A stretch of 64,000 nt of DNA from Insolitispirillum peregrinum (GTDB taxonomy: Bacteria; Pseudomonadota; Alphaproteobacteria; Rhodospirillales; Rhodospirillaceae), in assembly GCF_900156605.1 (NCBI RefSeq), contig NZ_FTOA01000003.1:186001-250000 (forward strand). Reading direction: 5' to 3'. Positions 25,026-34,289 of the stretch are shown here, piece by piece (within the stretch, counting starts at the first letter, position 1; each line of letters starts with the position of its first letter). The notes under the pieces are model-generated. The model saw only the letters and a program-made list of their open reading frames with translations, searched no databases and was not told the DNA's origin. The position numbers and the translations under genes were made by a program.

Positions 25026-25540
25026 TATTGGGGTGATCCGGCCGGGCCGTTGGGCGGGGTGCCGGTGTTGGCACCGGGGGGCGGTGGCGGCGGGCCATCC
25101 TGCGTGGCCAGGAAGATGATCTGGCCAACCAGATCTTCCAGCGACTGGTAATTGCGCACCTTGGTCAGCTTGGCGCCATCCTGCAGCATGTCGCGGGCGG
25201 TGCCCGGTTCCAGCTTGAGGTAGCTGCCCCCCAACAGGCCGTCAGAGGCAATGCTGGCAACGGTATCGACCGGCAGGCGGACTTCGGGAGAAATCGTCAG
25301 GAGGACGACCGCCTGATAGGTGGTCCCGTCAAGACGCTGGGAGCTGACCGTGCCGATCTTGATGCCGGAAATGCGCACATCGGACCCGGCTTTCAGGCCA
25401 CCGGCCTTGGCGAACGCGGCGGTCAACTGATAGCCTTCGACCTGCCTCAGGTCAGCGGTGGAATAGGCAAAGGCCAGAAAGACACCGGCAACCAGCAGGA
25501 CCACGGCCCCCATGATGGTTTCAATCGGATTGCGACCCAT
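25025..25540 (-). CDS. MCE-domain protein (MlaD-like), second copy
   Basis: 171 residues: one N-terminal helix (IMGAVVLLVAGVFLAFAY), then a single MCE domain (YQLTAAFAKAGGLKAGSDVRISGIKIGTVSS) and a short Pro-rich tail. MlaD is the periplasmic lipid-binding subunit of the inner-membrane Mla phospholipid transporter. AGGAG lies seven bases before the ATG. The upstream gene is a paralogue with a similar plan; no MlaE/MlaF genes are in the window. The TAG stop is partly supplied by the repeat element. Confidence 0.9.
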   Translation of the reverse strand: MGRNPIETIMGAVVLLVAGVFLAFAYSTADLRQVEGYQLTAAFAKAGGLKAGSDVRISGIKIGTVSSQRLDGTTYQAVVLLTISPEVRLPVDTVASIASDGLLGGSYLKLEPGTARDMLQDGAKLTKVRNYQSLEDLVGQIIFLATQDGPPPPPPGANTGTPPNGPAGSPQ

Positions 25541-25550
25541 GTTCGTGCTC

Positions 25551-26075
25551 CTATTGTTCCTTTGGGGCCTGGGGGGAAGCCCCGGGCTGTGCCTGATCGG
25601 CGGCGGCCTTGGCGCGGCGGGCGTGGGCCATGCCGACAATTTTCGCCAGCAGATCTTCGATCACCAACGATCCCTGCGTATAGCGCAGGCGTCCGCCGCT
25701 GGGCAGAAAGTCTTCTTCGCCGCCGGGCTGTAATTCGATGTACTTTGATCCCAGCAGGCCGTCGGTTTCGATGATGGCGGCGCTGTCGACCGGCACCAGC
25801 GTATCGCGGGCGATCTGCAGGGTCAGATGAATCCGGTAATTGTCGTCGAGTTTCTGGTGGGTCACCGAGCCGACCGGCACGCCGGCAACGCGGACTTCGG
25901 CCCCCGGAGCCAGTCCGTCGGAACGGTCAAAGACAGCCTCGAGCGGATAGCCGTCACTGTTCTTGTCGCGTACTTTCCGGTCGGCCGCATTGGCCAGCAG
26001 GGCCAGGGCCAGCACCGTGATTACAGCAGCGCCGATCAGGGTCTCGCGACTGTCCTGGTTCAGTCTACGCATCAT
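25551..26075 (-). CDS. MCE-domain protein (MlaD-like), first copy
   Basis: 174 residues with one N-terminal helix (LIGAAVITVLALALLANA) and an MCE domain (YPLEAVFDRSDGLAPGAEVRVAGVPVGSV, DGLLGSKYIELQPGG), then a helical Ala/Gln-rich tail. Its stop is 10 bp before the second MCE gene. The similarity in plan but different length and tail suggest an old duplication; the two could form mixed hexamers. The first or second of two adjacent methionines is the start. Confidence 0.88.
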   Translation of the reverse strand: MMRRLNQDSRETLIGAAVITVLALALLANAADRKVRDKNSDGYPLEAVFDRSDGLAPGAEVRVAGVPVGSVTHQKLDDNYRIHLTLQIARDTLVPVDSAAIIETDGLLGSKYIELQPGGEEDFLPSGGRLRYTQGSLVIEDLLAKIVGMAHARRAKAAADQAQPGASPQAPKEQ

Positions 26076-26244
26076 CCCGCGTTGGTCTCCGCCTGGTGGT
26101 GGGGTCGGTTGCGCGGCGTTGCCCTCCGCACCGTTCGAGGAGAGCTGTTTCCAGCCCATAACAACGAATAGCCCATTCCGGCAGCCTTTGTGCAAAGCCG
26201 CCGGTCAGGGCTGGAAAAACCCGCGCACGGAAGGGTCTGCGGAA

Positions 26245-26592
26245 TCAGACCGGCTGCCAGGGTTCGTAGTCGCCGGTGGCCTTGGAGCGTTCCCCGCCAC
26301 GCAGGTCATGGCCCGGCGGCAGATAGGAATGTTCGGTGCCGGTGACGTTCGGCAGGTGCGACTTCTGCCAGGTGCGGCTTTCGGCCTGCACCGGGGCGTC
26401 GGTGGTGTAGTGCATCCAGGCGTGCCAGGCGGGCGGTACCTTCGAGGCTTCGAGCGAGCCCTTGTACAGCACCCAGCGGCGGGCCCGGGCACCAGCCTTC
26501 GGCGCCTTTTCTTCGAAATAGCGGTTGCCGTATTCGTCAGTCCCGACCTGACGGCCATTGCGCCAGGTATTGAACAGGGTTCCGGTGATCAT
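26245..26592 (-). CDS. NDUFA12-family respiratory complex I accessory protein
   Basis: A 115-residue homologue of the complex I accessory subunit NDUFA12 (B17.2), one of the few supernumerary subunits present in alphaproteobacteria. It shows the family hallmarks GTDEYGNRYFE, RRWVLYKG and VPPAWHAWMHYTTDAPV. I chose the MITGTLFNTW start; a TTG six codons upstream is possible because the GGGAG site is 11 bases from the ATG. It leads the leftward NDUFA12-MCE-MCE-DUF2155 group. Confidence 0.92.
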   Translation of the reverse strand: MITGTLFNTWRNGRQVGTDEYGNRYFEEKAPKAGARARRWVLYKGSLEASKVPPAWHAWMHYTTDAPVQAESRTWQKSHLPNVTGTEHSYLPPGHDLRGGERSKATGDYEPWQPV

Positions 26593-27179
26593 CTTTGTTT
26601 TAGCTCCCAATGCTCGCCCGAGCGGGCAGGCCCGTCCTCTCCCTGACCAGAGCGGGGGCGCGCCATGCCGTCAGCAACGTCGTTGCAGGGTATTAGCACA
26701 AGGCGACGGGAACACCAACTCCCTCGGACAGCGGCAAGCGGGGAACAGAATTTTTTTGCTGTAAATGTGGGGGTAAAAGGTGAACAATGATCACCGTCAC
26801 TGCGGTGCAACAGGCAAGTCGGGATAGTGATAAATACCTAAATATGGGCAGCTTTTTGCCGGTGGCCAAGCCGCTGAAACCCTTTGGCAGTGCGGCGCAG
26901 ACGGGGTTTTCAACAGCCCGGGACTCGAAGCTGTGGAAAAATAAAGGGTTTGCCGCAGGGGGCTTTTTTATCATAGGGTAGTGTCGTTGCGGTGATCTTC
27001 ATACTATATCTAGGTGGCTGCGACTCGTTGTGAATGTTGCAATTTTTCTCCGCAGACCCCGGAACCCCGGATGCTGCGGCGCAAAATCGTGTTGCCTGCT
27101 GCCCGGCCAGTCTGATGGGCTGTGACAGCGGGGTATGGCGTCTCATCAGTGCCAGCGTCAAAGCCAAGGAACGACAGTC
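26593..27179. other. Divergent gap between NDUFA12 and nrdJ
   Basis: 587 bp holding both promoters and the candidate NrdR boxes at 26972-27013. A 64-codon frame at 26787-26981 has an AGGTG site five bases before its ATG but no recognisable protein features; I leave it uncalled. I looked for a cobalamin riboswitch, expected for a B12-dependent enzyme, and found neither a B12 box nor its core motifs. Confidence 0.45.
26972..27016 (+). promoter_or_regulatory. Candidate NrdR-box pair upstream of nrdJ
   Basis: CTATATCTAG at 27004-27013 matches nine of ten core positions of the NrdR box, and a weaker copy with an intact TAGTGT half lies at 26972-26984. The two are 32 bp apart, i.e. about three helical turns, the known spacing of NrdR-box pairs. 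NrdR represses ribonucleotide reductase genes when dATP is plentiful. Confidence 0.5.
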
Positions 27180-30100
27180 ATGAAGTTTGAGCGACTCCTC
27201 ACCCGCGCCGGGCAGGATGCCTATCAGGGAATCGGGTTTCACCAGACGGTCAGTGAGATCCGCAATCCCGATGGCAGCGTCGTCTTTCGCCAGACTGACA
27301 TTGACGTTCCGGCGCAATGGTCGCAGGTGGCCGCCGACGTGCTGGCGCAGAAGTATTTCCGCCGCCGGGGTGTGCCGACCTGCCTGAAGGCGGTGAAGGA
27401 AAAGGGTGTTCCGGCGTGGCTGTGGCGCAAGGTGCCGGACAAAAAGGCCCTGAAAGCCCTGCCCGAGGCCGAGCGCAGCACCGGCGAGACCTCGGCGCGG
27501 CAGGTGTTCGACCGGCTGGTCGGTACCTGGACTTACTGGGGCTGGAAAGGCGGCTATTTCGCCAGCGAAGACGATGCCCGCACCTTTTACGATGAACTGC
27601 GGGCGATGCTGGCCCGTCAGATGGCGGCACCGAACAGCCCGCAATGGTTCAACACCGGCCTGCACTGGGCCTATGGCATTGATGGCGGCGGGCAGGGGCA
27701 TTTCTATGTCGATCCGGCCAGCGGAGAGCTGGTGCGGTCGGCCTCGGCCTATGAGCATCCGCAGCCGCATGCCTGCTTTATCCAGTCGGTTGCCGATGAT
27801 CTGGTCAACGACGGCGGCATCATGGACCTGTGGGTGCGCGAAGCCCGCCTGTTCAAGTACGGCTCGGGGACCGGCAGCAATTTCTCTGCCCTGCGTTCGG
27901 AAGGTGAACTGCTGTCCGGCGGCGGACGCTCGTCGGGGCTGATGAGCTTCCTGAAGATCGGCGACCGCGCTGCCGGGGCGATCAAGTCCGGGGGCACCAC
28001 CCGCCGTGCTGCCAAGATGGTGATTGTCGATGTCGATCACCCGGACATTGAAACCTTCATCGACTGGAAAATGCGCGAAGAGCAAAAGGTGGCGGCGCTG
28101 GTGGCGGGCTCGCAGGCCTGCAGGCAGGCAATGACCGCCATTCTCGCCGCCTGCCGGGAGGGGGATGGCGAGGCGCGTTTTGACCCGGCGCGCAATCCGG
28201 CCCTGCGCAAGGCCATCCGTGCCGGTCGCAAGGCGTTTGTGCCGGAAAATTATCTGCAACGGACCATCCAGTTCGCCCGTCAAGGGGTGGTGGAGATCGA
28301 ATTCCCGTTGCTGAATGCTGACTGGGATTCCGAAGCCTACATGACGGTGTCGGGGCAGAACTCCAACAACTCGGTGCGGGTGACCAATGCCTTTTTGCAG
28401 GCGGTGCGCGACGATGCCGACTGGTCGCTGATCCGCCGCACTGATGGTGCAGTGGCGCGCACGGTGCGGGCGCGTGCCCTGTGGGACAAGATCGGCGAAG
28501 CCGCCTGGGCCTGTGCCGATCCCGGACTGCAATTCGATACCACCATCAACGACTGGCACACCTGCGCGGCCTCGGGGCGGATCAATGCCTCGAATCCCTG
28601 CTCGGAATACATGTTCCTTGATGATACCGCCTGTAATCTGGCCTCGCTCAATCTGGTGCAGTTCCGCCGCCCCGACGGTCAGTTCGATGGCGCCCTGTTC
28701 GCCCACGCCTGCCGCCTGTGGACGGTGGTGCTGGAAATCTCGGTGCTGATGGCGCAATTCCCTTCGCCGCAGATTGCCCGGCGGTCCTATGAGTTCCGCA
28801 CGCTGGGGCTGGGCTTTGCCAACATCGGCGGCCTGCTGATGGCCAACGGCCTGTCCTATGACAGCGACGAAGGCCGCGCCCTGTGCGGCACCATCTCCGC
28901 CCTGATGACCGGCGTCAGCTATGCCACCTCGGCCGAGATGGCGCAGACGCTGGGGGCCTTCCCGCGCTTTGCCGAAAACCGTACCTCGATGCTGCGGGTG
29001 ATCCGCAACCATCGGCGGGCGGCGCACGGGGTGGCCGATGGCTATGAGGGCCTGAGCGTCCCGCCGGTGCCGCTGGATGCCGCCTCGTGCCCCGCCCCGT
29101 CGCTGGTGCAGCAGGCGCAAGCCGCCTGGGACCGGGCGCTGGAACTGGGCGAGCAGCACGGCTATCGCAATGCGCAGGTGTCGGTGGTGGCTCCCACCGG
29201 CACCATCGGTCTGGTGATGGATTGCGACACCACCGGCATCGAGCCGGACTTTGCGCTGGTGAAGTTCAAGAAGCTGGCTGGCGGCGGCTATTTCAAGATC
29301 ATCAACCGCATGGTGCCGCTGGCCCTGCAGACGCTGGGCTATCAGCCTGCCGAGGTCGAAGCGATGATCCGCTATGCCACTGGTTATGGCTCGTTGCGCG
29401 GGGCGTCGGGCATCACCCACGACAGCCTGCGGGCCAAGGGCTTTGACGATGCCGCCCTCGACCGGCTGGAAGCGGCGCTGGCGACCGCCTTTGACATCAA
29501 GTTTGCCTTCAACAAGTGGACGCTGGGCGAGGCGCTGTGTACCGGCCCGTTGGGCTTCACCGCTGGTCAGCTTGAAGACCCGGCCTTTGACATGCTGGCG
29601 GCGCTGGGCTTTTCCGCCGCCCAGATCGAAGCGGCGAATACCCATGTCTGCGGGGCGATGACCCTCGAAGGTGCTCCGCTGCTCAAGCCCGAGCATCAGG
29701 CTGTATTCGATTGCGCCAACACCTGTGGCCGCACCGGTCGCCGTCTGCTGTCGGTGGAAAGCCACATCCGCATGATGGCCGCCGCCCAGCCGTTCATTTC
29801 CGGGGCGATTTCCAAAACCATCAACATGGCCAACAGCGCCACCGTTGCCGACTGCCTGCACGCCTATGAACTGTCGTGGAGCCTCGGCCTGAAGGCCAAT
29901 GCCTTGTACCGCGACGGCTCGAAGCTCAGCCAGCCGTTGCAGGCCAGCCTGTTGGCCAGCAATGACGACGACGAAGACGAAGCCGCAGACGCGGTGCAAA
30001 AGGTGGTGGCCGCTCCGGCTCCGCAGCGGGCGGCGCTGGTGGCGCACAAGGCCAGCGAAAAGGTGATCCATCGCGCCGTCCGCCGCCGGATGCCCGACCG

Positions 30101-30857
30101 CCGCAAGGGCTATACGCAAAAGGCGGTGGTCGGTGGCCACAAGGTGTACCTGCGCACCGGCGAATACGAAGACGGCACACTGGGCGAAATCTTTGTCGAC
30201 ATGCACAAGGAAGGCGCGGCGTTCCGCTCGCTGATGAACAACTTTGCCATCGCGGTGTCGATCGGCCTGCAATATGGCGTGCCGCTGGAGGAATTCGTCG
30301 AAGCCTTTACCTTTGTCCGCTTCGAGCCGTCGGGGATGGTCGAGGGCAACGATGCCATCAAGATGGCAACCTCGATCCTTGACTACCTGTTCCGCGAAGT
30401 GGCGGTGTCCTACCTCGGGCGCAACGATCTGGCCCACGTCCAGCCGGAAGACATCCACCCCGACGCCATGGGCGACGGCCACGAAGAGGGCGATCTGGAG
30501 CACTGGGACGGCACGCTGGTGTCGCGCACGGTATCCAAGGGTTATGTGCGCTCGTCCGACCTGTCGAACCTGTACGTCCTGCGCGCCGATGAACTCCACA
30601 AGGCCAAGCTGCCGCCTGCGGTGGGCGAGTTGGCGGGCGGGGCGGTGGCAACCACCACCCACACCCATGTGACGGCGGTGTCGGTCGATACCGTCACCAC
30701 CACCAGCGGCACCGCCGACCGCAGCAGCCGCATCCGCGAAGCCCGCCTGAAGGGCTATGTCGGGGATTCGTGCAGCGAATGTGGCAACTTCACGCTGGTC
30801 CGCAACGGCACCTGCCTGAAGTGCGACACCTGCGGGTCAACGTCCGGCTGTAGCTGA
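27180..30857 (+). CDS. nrdJ: Adenosylcobalamin-dependent ribonucleoside-diphosphate reductase
   Basis: A 1225-residue class II ribonucleotide reductase making deoxyribonucleotides with a B12 radical, independent of oxygen. The core motifs are [25 protein letters not shown], the active-site [21 protein letters not shown] block and the [21 protein letters not shown] loop. The long C terminus carries a TSCPD domain ([20 protein letters not shown]) and a zinc-ribbon-like tail with the redox cysteines ([20 protein letters not shown]). AAGGA nine bases before MKFERLL decides the start; 15 further codons are open upstream. A candidate NrdR-box pair lies upstream. Confidence 0.97.
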   Translation: MKFERLLTRAGQDAYQGIGFHQTVSEIRNPDGSVVFRQTDIDVPAQWSQVAADVLAQKYFRRRGVPTCLKAVKEKGVPAWLWRKVPDKKALKALPEAERSTGETSARQVFDRLVGTWTYWGWKGGYFASEDDARTFYDELRAMLARQMAAPNSPQWFNTGLHWAYGIDGGGQGHFYVDPASGELVRSASAYEHPQPHACFIQSVADDLVNDGGIMDLWVREARLFKYGSGTGSNFSALRSEGELLSGGGRSSGLMSFLKIGDRAAGAIKSGGTTRRAAKMVIVDVDHPDIETFIDWKMREEQKVAALVAGSQACRQAMTAILAACREGDGEARFDPARNPALRKAIRAGRKAFVPENYLQRTIQFARQGVVEIEFPLLNADWDSEAYMTVSGQNSNNSVRVTNAFLQAVRDDADWSLIRRTDGAVARTVRARALWDKIGEAAWACADPGLQFDTTINDWHTCAASGRINASNPCSEYMFLDDTACNLASLNLVQFRRPDGQFDGALFAHACRLWTVVLEISVLMAQFPSPQIARRSYEFRTLGLGFANIGGLLMANGLSYDSDEGRALCGTISALMTGVSYATSAEMAQTLGAFPRFAENRTSMLRVIRNHRRAAHGVADGYEGLSVPPVPLDAASCPAPSLVQQAQAAWDRALELGEQHGYRNAQVSVVAPTGTIGLVMDCDTTGIEPDFALVKFKKLAGGGYFKIINRMVPLALQTLGYQPAEVEAMIRYATGYGSLRGASGITHDSLRAKGFDDAALDRLEAALATAFDIKFAFNKWTLGEALCTGPLGFTAGQLEDPAFDMLAALGFSAAQIEAANTHVCGAMTLEGAPLLKPEHQAVFDCANTCGRTGRRLLSVESHIRMMAAAQPFISGAISKTINMANSATVADCLHAYELSWSLGLKANALYRDGSKLSQPLQASLLASNDDDEDEAADAVQKVVAAPAPQRAALVAHKASEKVIHRAVRRRMPDRRKGYTQKAVVGGHKVYLRTGEYEDGTLGEIFVDMHKEGAAFRSLMNNFAIAVSIGLQYGVPLEEFVEAFTFVRFEPSGMVEGNDAIKMATSILDYLFREVAVSYLGRNDLAHVQPEDIHPDAMGDGHEEGDLEHWDGTLVSRTVSKGYVRSSDLSNLYVLRADELHKAKLPPAVGELAGGAVATTTHTHVTAVSVDTVTTTSGTADRSSRIREARLKGYVGDSCSECGNFTLVRNGTCLKCDTCGSTSGCS

Positions 30858-30876
30858 CGGGGGGGAAGAAGGGGCT

Positions 30877-30926
30877 GTGGAGCGCTGCTCCACACCTCGC
30901 CGGGGCCGTTGGGCCCCGGACCCCGT
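30877..30926. repeat. Two-hairpin dispersed module, copy C
   Basis: The same module as at 10509 but on the opposite strand: GTGGAGC/GCTCCAC hairpin first, then CACCTCGCC and the GGGGCC/GGCCCC hairpin, ending CCCCGTTCTT. It starts 19 bp past the nrdJ stop, again with the GTGGAGC hairpin nearest the gene. Confidence 0.85.
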
Positions 30927-30962
30927 TCTTGCTGCTGTGGTGACAGGGGGAACGCCCGCTCG

Positions 30963-31631
30963 TCAATCAGGCAGAAACACCACCAGACTGTTTTCATCAT
31001 TCGGAGGAGGGAGTTCAGTTATTTTGCGATAAAAGACCTGACTGCGGCGACCAAGCAGTTGCTGCACTTTGTCGCAGACCGCGATGCCTTTGGCATGAAA
31101 ATCCTCCCAGTCGAAAGACGTATTGTTCTTTGGATCAATGTGTACACCATCTTCATAAAGGTCTTGCCATTCACGAATTTCATCGGAAAGAGTGCGCAAT
31201 TGTTGATCGTTGGGGAGGTAGTCCAAGAAAAAATCATATGCCCCAATAACGGCACTGTCCTGATCTTGCACGCAAACCCCGGAGAAATCAGGACAAAACA
31301 TGATGCGCTCTGGAAGATCGTCGGAAGAAGGCTCGGGCCATTTGATTTTGGTTCTGATCTTGGCAGTGTGCAATGTCTGCTCGAACAGGATGCAAGGGAC
31401 AATCCCGCCACCGGGGAGGACTGCGTCCAGGGTGAGTGTCGCATCAACGGTTTCGATTGGAAGAACAACATCAGGAGGCAGGGGGAATGGATTCTTTCCA
31501 TTGGCGATTGGATAAAACGCACGGCAGCTGGTCATGAAATCGCCATGGGAAGCACAGACAATCCTCCGCGATCCATGGAGTTTTGACGCCACGATCAGGG
31601 CGATCTCAAAATGATCTGGTTTCTGGTGCAT
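30963..31631 (-). CDS. Hypothetical protein, tandem paralogue 1 (222 residues)
   Basis: A soluble 222-residue protein of no family I can name. It is about 60% identical, without gaps, to the equally long protein just upstream (31675-32343). The first 12 residues (MHQKPDHFEIAL) are identical and the last 50 nearly so, including FDWEDFHAKGIAVCD and GRRSQVFYR; the middle differs much more. The acidic FDWEDFHAKG-type motif followed by a short helix reminds me of immunity proteins of contact-dependent toxin systems, but this is an impression. The gene is convergent with nrdJ. Confidence 0.7.
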   Translation of the reverse strand: MHQKPDHFEIALIVASKLHGSRRIVCASHGDFMTSCRAFYPIANGKNPFPLPPDVVLPIETVDATLTLDAVLPGGGIVPCILFEQTLHTAKIRTKIKWPEPSSDDLPERIMFCPDFSGVCVQDQDSAVIGAYDFFLDYLPNDQQLRTLSDEIREWQDLYEDGVHIDPKNNTSFDWEDFHAKGIAVCDKVQQLLGRRSQVFYRKITELPPPNDENSLVVFLPD

Positions 31632-31674
31632 GATGGGGGGCCCCTCTCCTGTTTTGGTTGCCGCGCTCCGTCAG

Positions 31675-32343
31675 TCAGTCAGGCAGAAACACCACCAGAC
31701 TGTTTTCATCATTCGGAGAGGGGAGCTCAGTTAGTCTGCGATAAAAAACCTGACTGCGGCGACCGAGCAGTTGCTGCGCTTTGTCACAGACCGCGATGCC
31801 CTTGGCATGAAAGTCTTCCCAGTCGAAAGCCAGATTTTTTTCCCGATCAAGGCTGACGCCGCGTTCGTACAAACCCTGCCACGCATGGATTTCATCACTT
31901 AGATCACAGAGTTTTTTATCCCACGGAACATAATCCGTGAAGACGCCACTGGCTCCAATGACTCTGCCTTCCTGGTTTCTCACGCAAACTCCGCCGAAGT
32001 CTGCACAGAATATGATCCGTTTCGGAATCCGTTTGTAACGCTCCCCGGGCCATTTGATCTTGTTCCTGATATCGGTGCTGTCCAGGGTCTTTTTGTACAA
32101 GATGAACGGGATGATCCTGCCGTCAAGGAGGACTGCGTCCAGCGTAAGCCTCGCATGGACTGCCCCAACCGGAAGGGTAAAATGTGCAGGCAGGGGAAAA
32201 GGTTGGCATCCATTTGAGATCGGATACAACGCATCGCACGAGGCCATAAAGTCATCACGGGAATCTGCAATGTTTCTCCGCTTCCCGTGAGATTTAGATG
32301 TCAGCGTCAGGGCGATCTCAAAATGGTCTGGTTTCTGGTGCAT
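31675..32343 (-). CDS. Hypothetical protein, tandem paralogue 2 (222 residues)
   Basis: The upstream member of the tandem pair, 222 residues, with the same start (MHQKPDHFEIAL) and end (NDENSLVVFLPD) as its neighbour. The central part (about residues 75-165) carries most substitutions, for example WPGERYKRIPKRIIF against WPEPSSDDLPERIMF. Codon use is somewhat less GC-rich than the housekeeping genes around. The 43-bp gap between the two lacks an obvious promoter, so they are probably co-transcribed. Confidence 0.7.
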   Translation of the reverse strand: MHQKPDHFEIALTLTSKSHGKRRNIADSRDDFMASCDALYPISNGCQPFPLPAHFTLPVGAVHARLTLDAVLLDGRIIPFILYKKTLDSTDIRNKIKWPGERYKRIPKRIIFCADFGGVCVRNQEGRVIGASGVFTDYVPWDKKLCDLSDEIHAWQGLYERGVSLDREKNLAFDWEDFHAKGIAVCDKAQQLLGRRSQVFYRRLTELPSPNDENSLVVFLPD

Positions 32344-32503
32344 GATGGGAGTCGCCCTTGTGCCGTGTTTGACGGATTTGGCCTGTCATCTCATTGTACG
32401 GGACGCAGGGACCGGCTTCTGCAAAAACATGCGACAGGCGAAACAATGAGGGCTGTAGGTGTGGTCTTCACCACGATACACGGCAGCCTGTGAAAAGAGG
32501 TGA

Positions 32504-32959
32504 ATGATGGTCGTTGCACTGAAAACGATTTATCGGCAGCAGGATGTTCCCTCCCCCGAGGAATTCCAGAAGACCTACATCAAACAGTTTGGCCCGGAGC
32601 CGATTGATGCGATTTATCATTTTTCTCTGGAAGAGGATATGATGGTTACTTATTTTTACAATCTCATTACAATATTCATGCATGGGGATAAATCAACAAT
32701 AATAACTGGGTATTGTGATTCATATAATAAATATTACTCATCATGTATTAATGATGATGATTTGAAATCAATAGGAGTTGAGATGCCATTTTATAGATTT
32801 TCATGGATTTTGAGGATTATTTTTTTCAGAAAATTACATTTTTGTTTTCCGTTTCTATGTTTTGACTTAGTATTAATGTCAACATACTTGAGGGGGGATA
32901 TTGAAAGATCCATTATAAAGACACTCCCCTTCATTCTCCCTGAAGACCGGTGGGGGTAA
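32504..32959 (+). CDS. AT-rich orphan reading frame with composition break
   Basis: A 151-residue frame (or 150 from the next ATG, which has AGAGG six bases upstream). The first 45 codons have ordinary composition (VPSPEEFQKTYIKQFGPEP). From about 32620 to 32930 the DNA is strongly AT-rich, with many Tyr, Ile, Asn and Phe codons and a hydrophobic stretch (ILRIIFFRKLHFCFPFLCFDLVLM). The last codons return to normal GC. I recognise no family. It looks like a chimera or a recently acquired gene, possibly partial. Confidence 0.45.
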   Translation: MMVVALKTIYRQQDVPSPEEFQKTYIKQFGPEPIDAIYHFSLEEDMMVTYFYNLITIFMHGDKSTIITGYCDSYNKYYSSCINDDDLKSIGVEMPFYRFSWILRIIFFRKLHFCFPFLCFDLVLMSTYLRGDIERSIIKTLPFILPEDRWG

Positions 32960-32981
32960 TGGATGCTTTCGGGACAGAGAG

Positions 32982-33013
32982 GGCAGCCCTCATGACGCAT
33001 CATGAGGGCTGCC
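32982..33013. terminator. Bidirectional hairpin between the AT-rich frame and the 403-residue gene
   Basis: A perfect 14-bp stem (GGCAGCCCTCATGA / TCATGAGGGCTGCC) with a 4-nt loop lies 22 bp past the rightward stop and 22 bp past the leftward stop. No strong T tract on either side. Confidence 0.7.
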
Positions 33014-33035
33014 TGGGGTGGCTTGTCTTTACGGT

Positions 33036-34247
33036 TTAGGGGCCTTGGTATTCATGCTCGGCAAAGACCTTCTCTCGTTCTTTCAGCGATAGGGTGCTGT
33101 GACCGCCGCCCTCCAGGGAAAACAGGAAATCATATCCCTTTTCTGCGAGGGTGCTTCCGGCAAAGCTCCCCAGAGCTGTTGCTGCAAGGCTACCTCCCCC
33201 GAGAAGGGCTGCAGTGGCCGCAGTGCCTGCCGTGACTGGCCAAAAGAGAATGCTCGCTGATACGGCCACCCCGGCCCCCACCATTCCCCCAATCCATGAG
33301 CCAGATTCACTGGCAATCACTTTGGGTAGGTCTTCCTCTGAAGCTGTCATAAGATTGAAGGCCGTCGCCGAGAGAGCGAGAGGCATGAGGATTTTTCCGG
33401 CCTTGTCCAAGATGATCTCAGAGTCCTGAACTGCCTTCGTGACTTCTGTATTTGGCCTGGAAGCGCTTTTCTGAATGGACTCATGGTGTTCTTGGTTGCT
33501 CAGGTTCGGGTTTTTATCTACTTTTTTGTTGAATAACTCTTCAAAATTCCGGTTTTGCTCTTTCATATCCCGAGCATACAATGGGAGCCGATCGGGTAGA
33601 TCCATGTGCGCCCGGGCGGCGTACTTGATGCCGTTACGTTCGGCAAAGGCCCAACGGGCAATCTCTTCGGCGCTCATGCCTTGCCGTTTCCGCAATTCGA
33701 CGCCCTCGGCAATCCGTTCAGCCTGTAGCTGGTATTCGTCGCGAACCTTGACCATATCCCGGGCCAGACTGCGCATTTTTTGAGCACCCCCCTCGGGGAA
33801 CAGGATATTCAGCAACCCCGCCGTTTTGTCGACGTATTGCGAAAAGTGCTGCTCCGAGGCTTGATCCTTGGGTGAGGCTGCAGAGCCATCCGGGTTTTCC
33901 TGTGAGGAGGACGGTGTTGCAGGCTGATCAAATGGCTTTGCCTTACCCTGAACTGCCGGATGAGGTTCCGCTGAGCTGACAGCATCAGCCGTTGCTGACG
34001 GCGAGCGGCTTTTATTCTTGTTCCAGCCTGCGTCATTTTTGCCATCGGCAAACGGTTTAACTGCCATGGGACCGTTCCGCTCAGGCAGGCTGCCACCCGT
34101 CAGCAGGGTACTTCCCTGACCTGCTTCAGCGACCCGTCTCCGTGTCGGCTCCTGTTCTTCAGGCGAGGTGTCGGCGTCGATAAACGGTTTCCACGCTTCA
34201 GGAACCGGCATGGTCGAATAGTGCTTCAGCAGCCAGCGATTATCCAT
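33036..34247 (-). CDS. Putative effector-like protein with glycine-rich membrane segment; 5' end probably frameshifted
   Basis: 403 residues. The N-terminal 130 are polar, Pro/Ser-rich and low complexity; then a helical region (MVKVRDEYQLQAERIAEGVE, ISAEE-like stretch, RWAFAERNGIKYAARAHMD). A C-terminal segment of about 70 residues alternates Gly/Ala with hydrophobic residues (GGMVGAGVAVSASILFWPV, AATAALLGGGSLAATALGSF), a pattern of membrane-inserting or glycine-zipper toxins. I cannot name a family. The in-frame sequence continues upstream of this ATG (AAEDEQVQRAADYQDY) without a start, while an 18-codon frame with a good ribosome site (34290-34346) lies one base out of frame, so the true start may be at 34346 and broken. 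Confidence 0.55.
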   Translation of the reverse strand: MDNRWLLKHYSTMPVPEAWKPFIDADTSPEEQEPTRRRVAEAGQGSTLLTGGSLPERNGPMAVKPFADGKNDAGWNKNKSRSPSATADAVSSAEPHPAVQGKAKPFDQPATPSSSQENPDGSAASPKDQASEQHFSQYVDKTAGLLNILFPEGGAQKMRSLARDMVKVRDEYQLQAERIAEGVELRKRQGMSAEEIARWAFAERNGIKYAARAHMDLPDRLPLYARDMKEQNRNFEELFNKKVDKNPNLSNQEHHESIQKSASRPNTEVTKAVQDSEIILDKAGKILMPLALSATAFNLMTASEEDLPKVIASESGSWIGGMVGAGVAVSASILFWPVTAGTAATAALLGGGSLAATALGSFAGSTLAEKGYDFLFSLEGGGHSTLSLKEREKVFAEHEYQGP

Positions 34248-34289
34248 GTAGTCCTGATAGTCTGCCGCACGTTGTACCTGTTCGTCCTC

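Noticed and set aside
26900-26945. tRNA-like T-arm sequence (TTCGAGTCCC) on the minus strand
   Set aside because: The flanking bases do not pair to a T stem and no acceptor or anticodon arm is present.
26787-26981. 64-codon rightward frame in the nrdJ upstream gap
   Set aside because: It has a fair ribosome site but overlaps the weak NrdR box and has no recognisable protein features.
26593-27179. Cobalamin riboswitch before nrdJ
   Set aside because: Expected on biological grounds but no B12 box or conserved core is visible on either strand.
26910-30668. A 1252-codon open frame antisense to nrdJ
   Set aside because: It mirrors nrdJ codon by codon; a high-GC third position removes stops on the opposite strand. 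The protein is His/Gly/Arg/Gln-rich with no family features.
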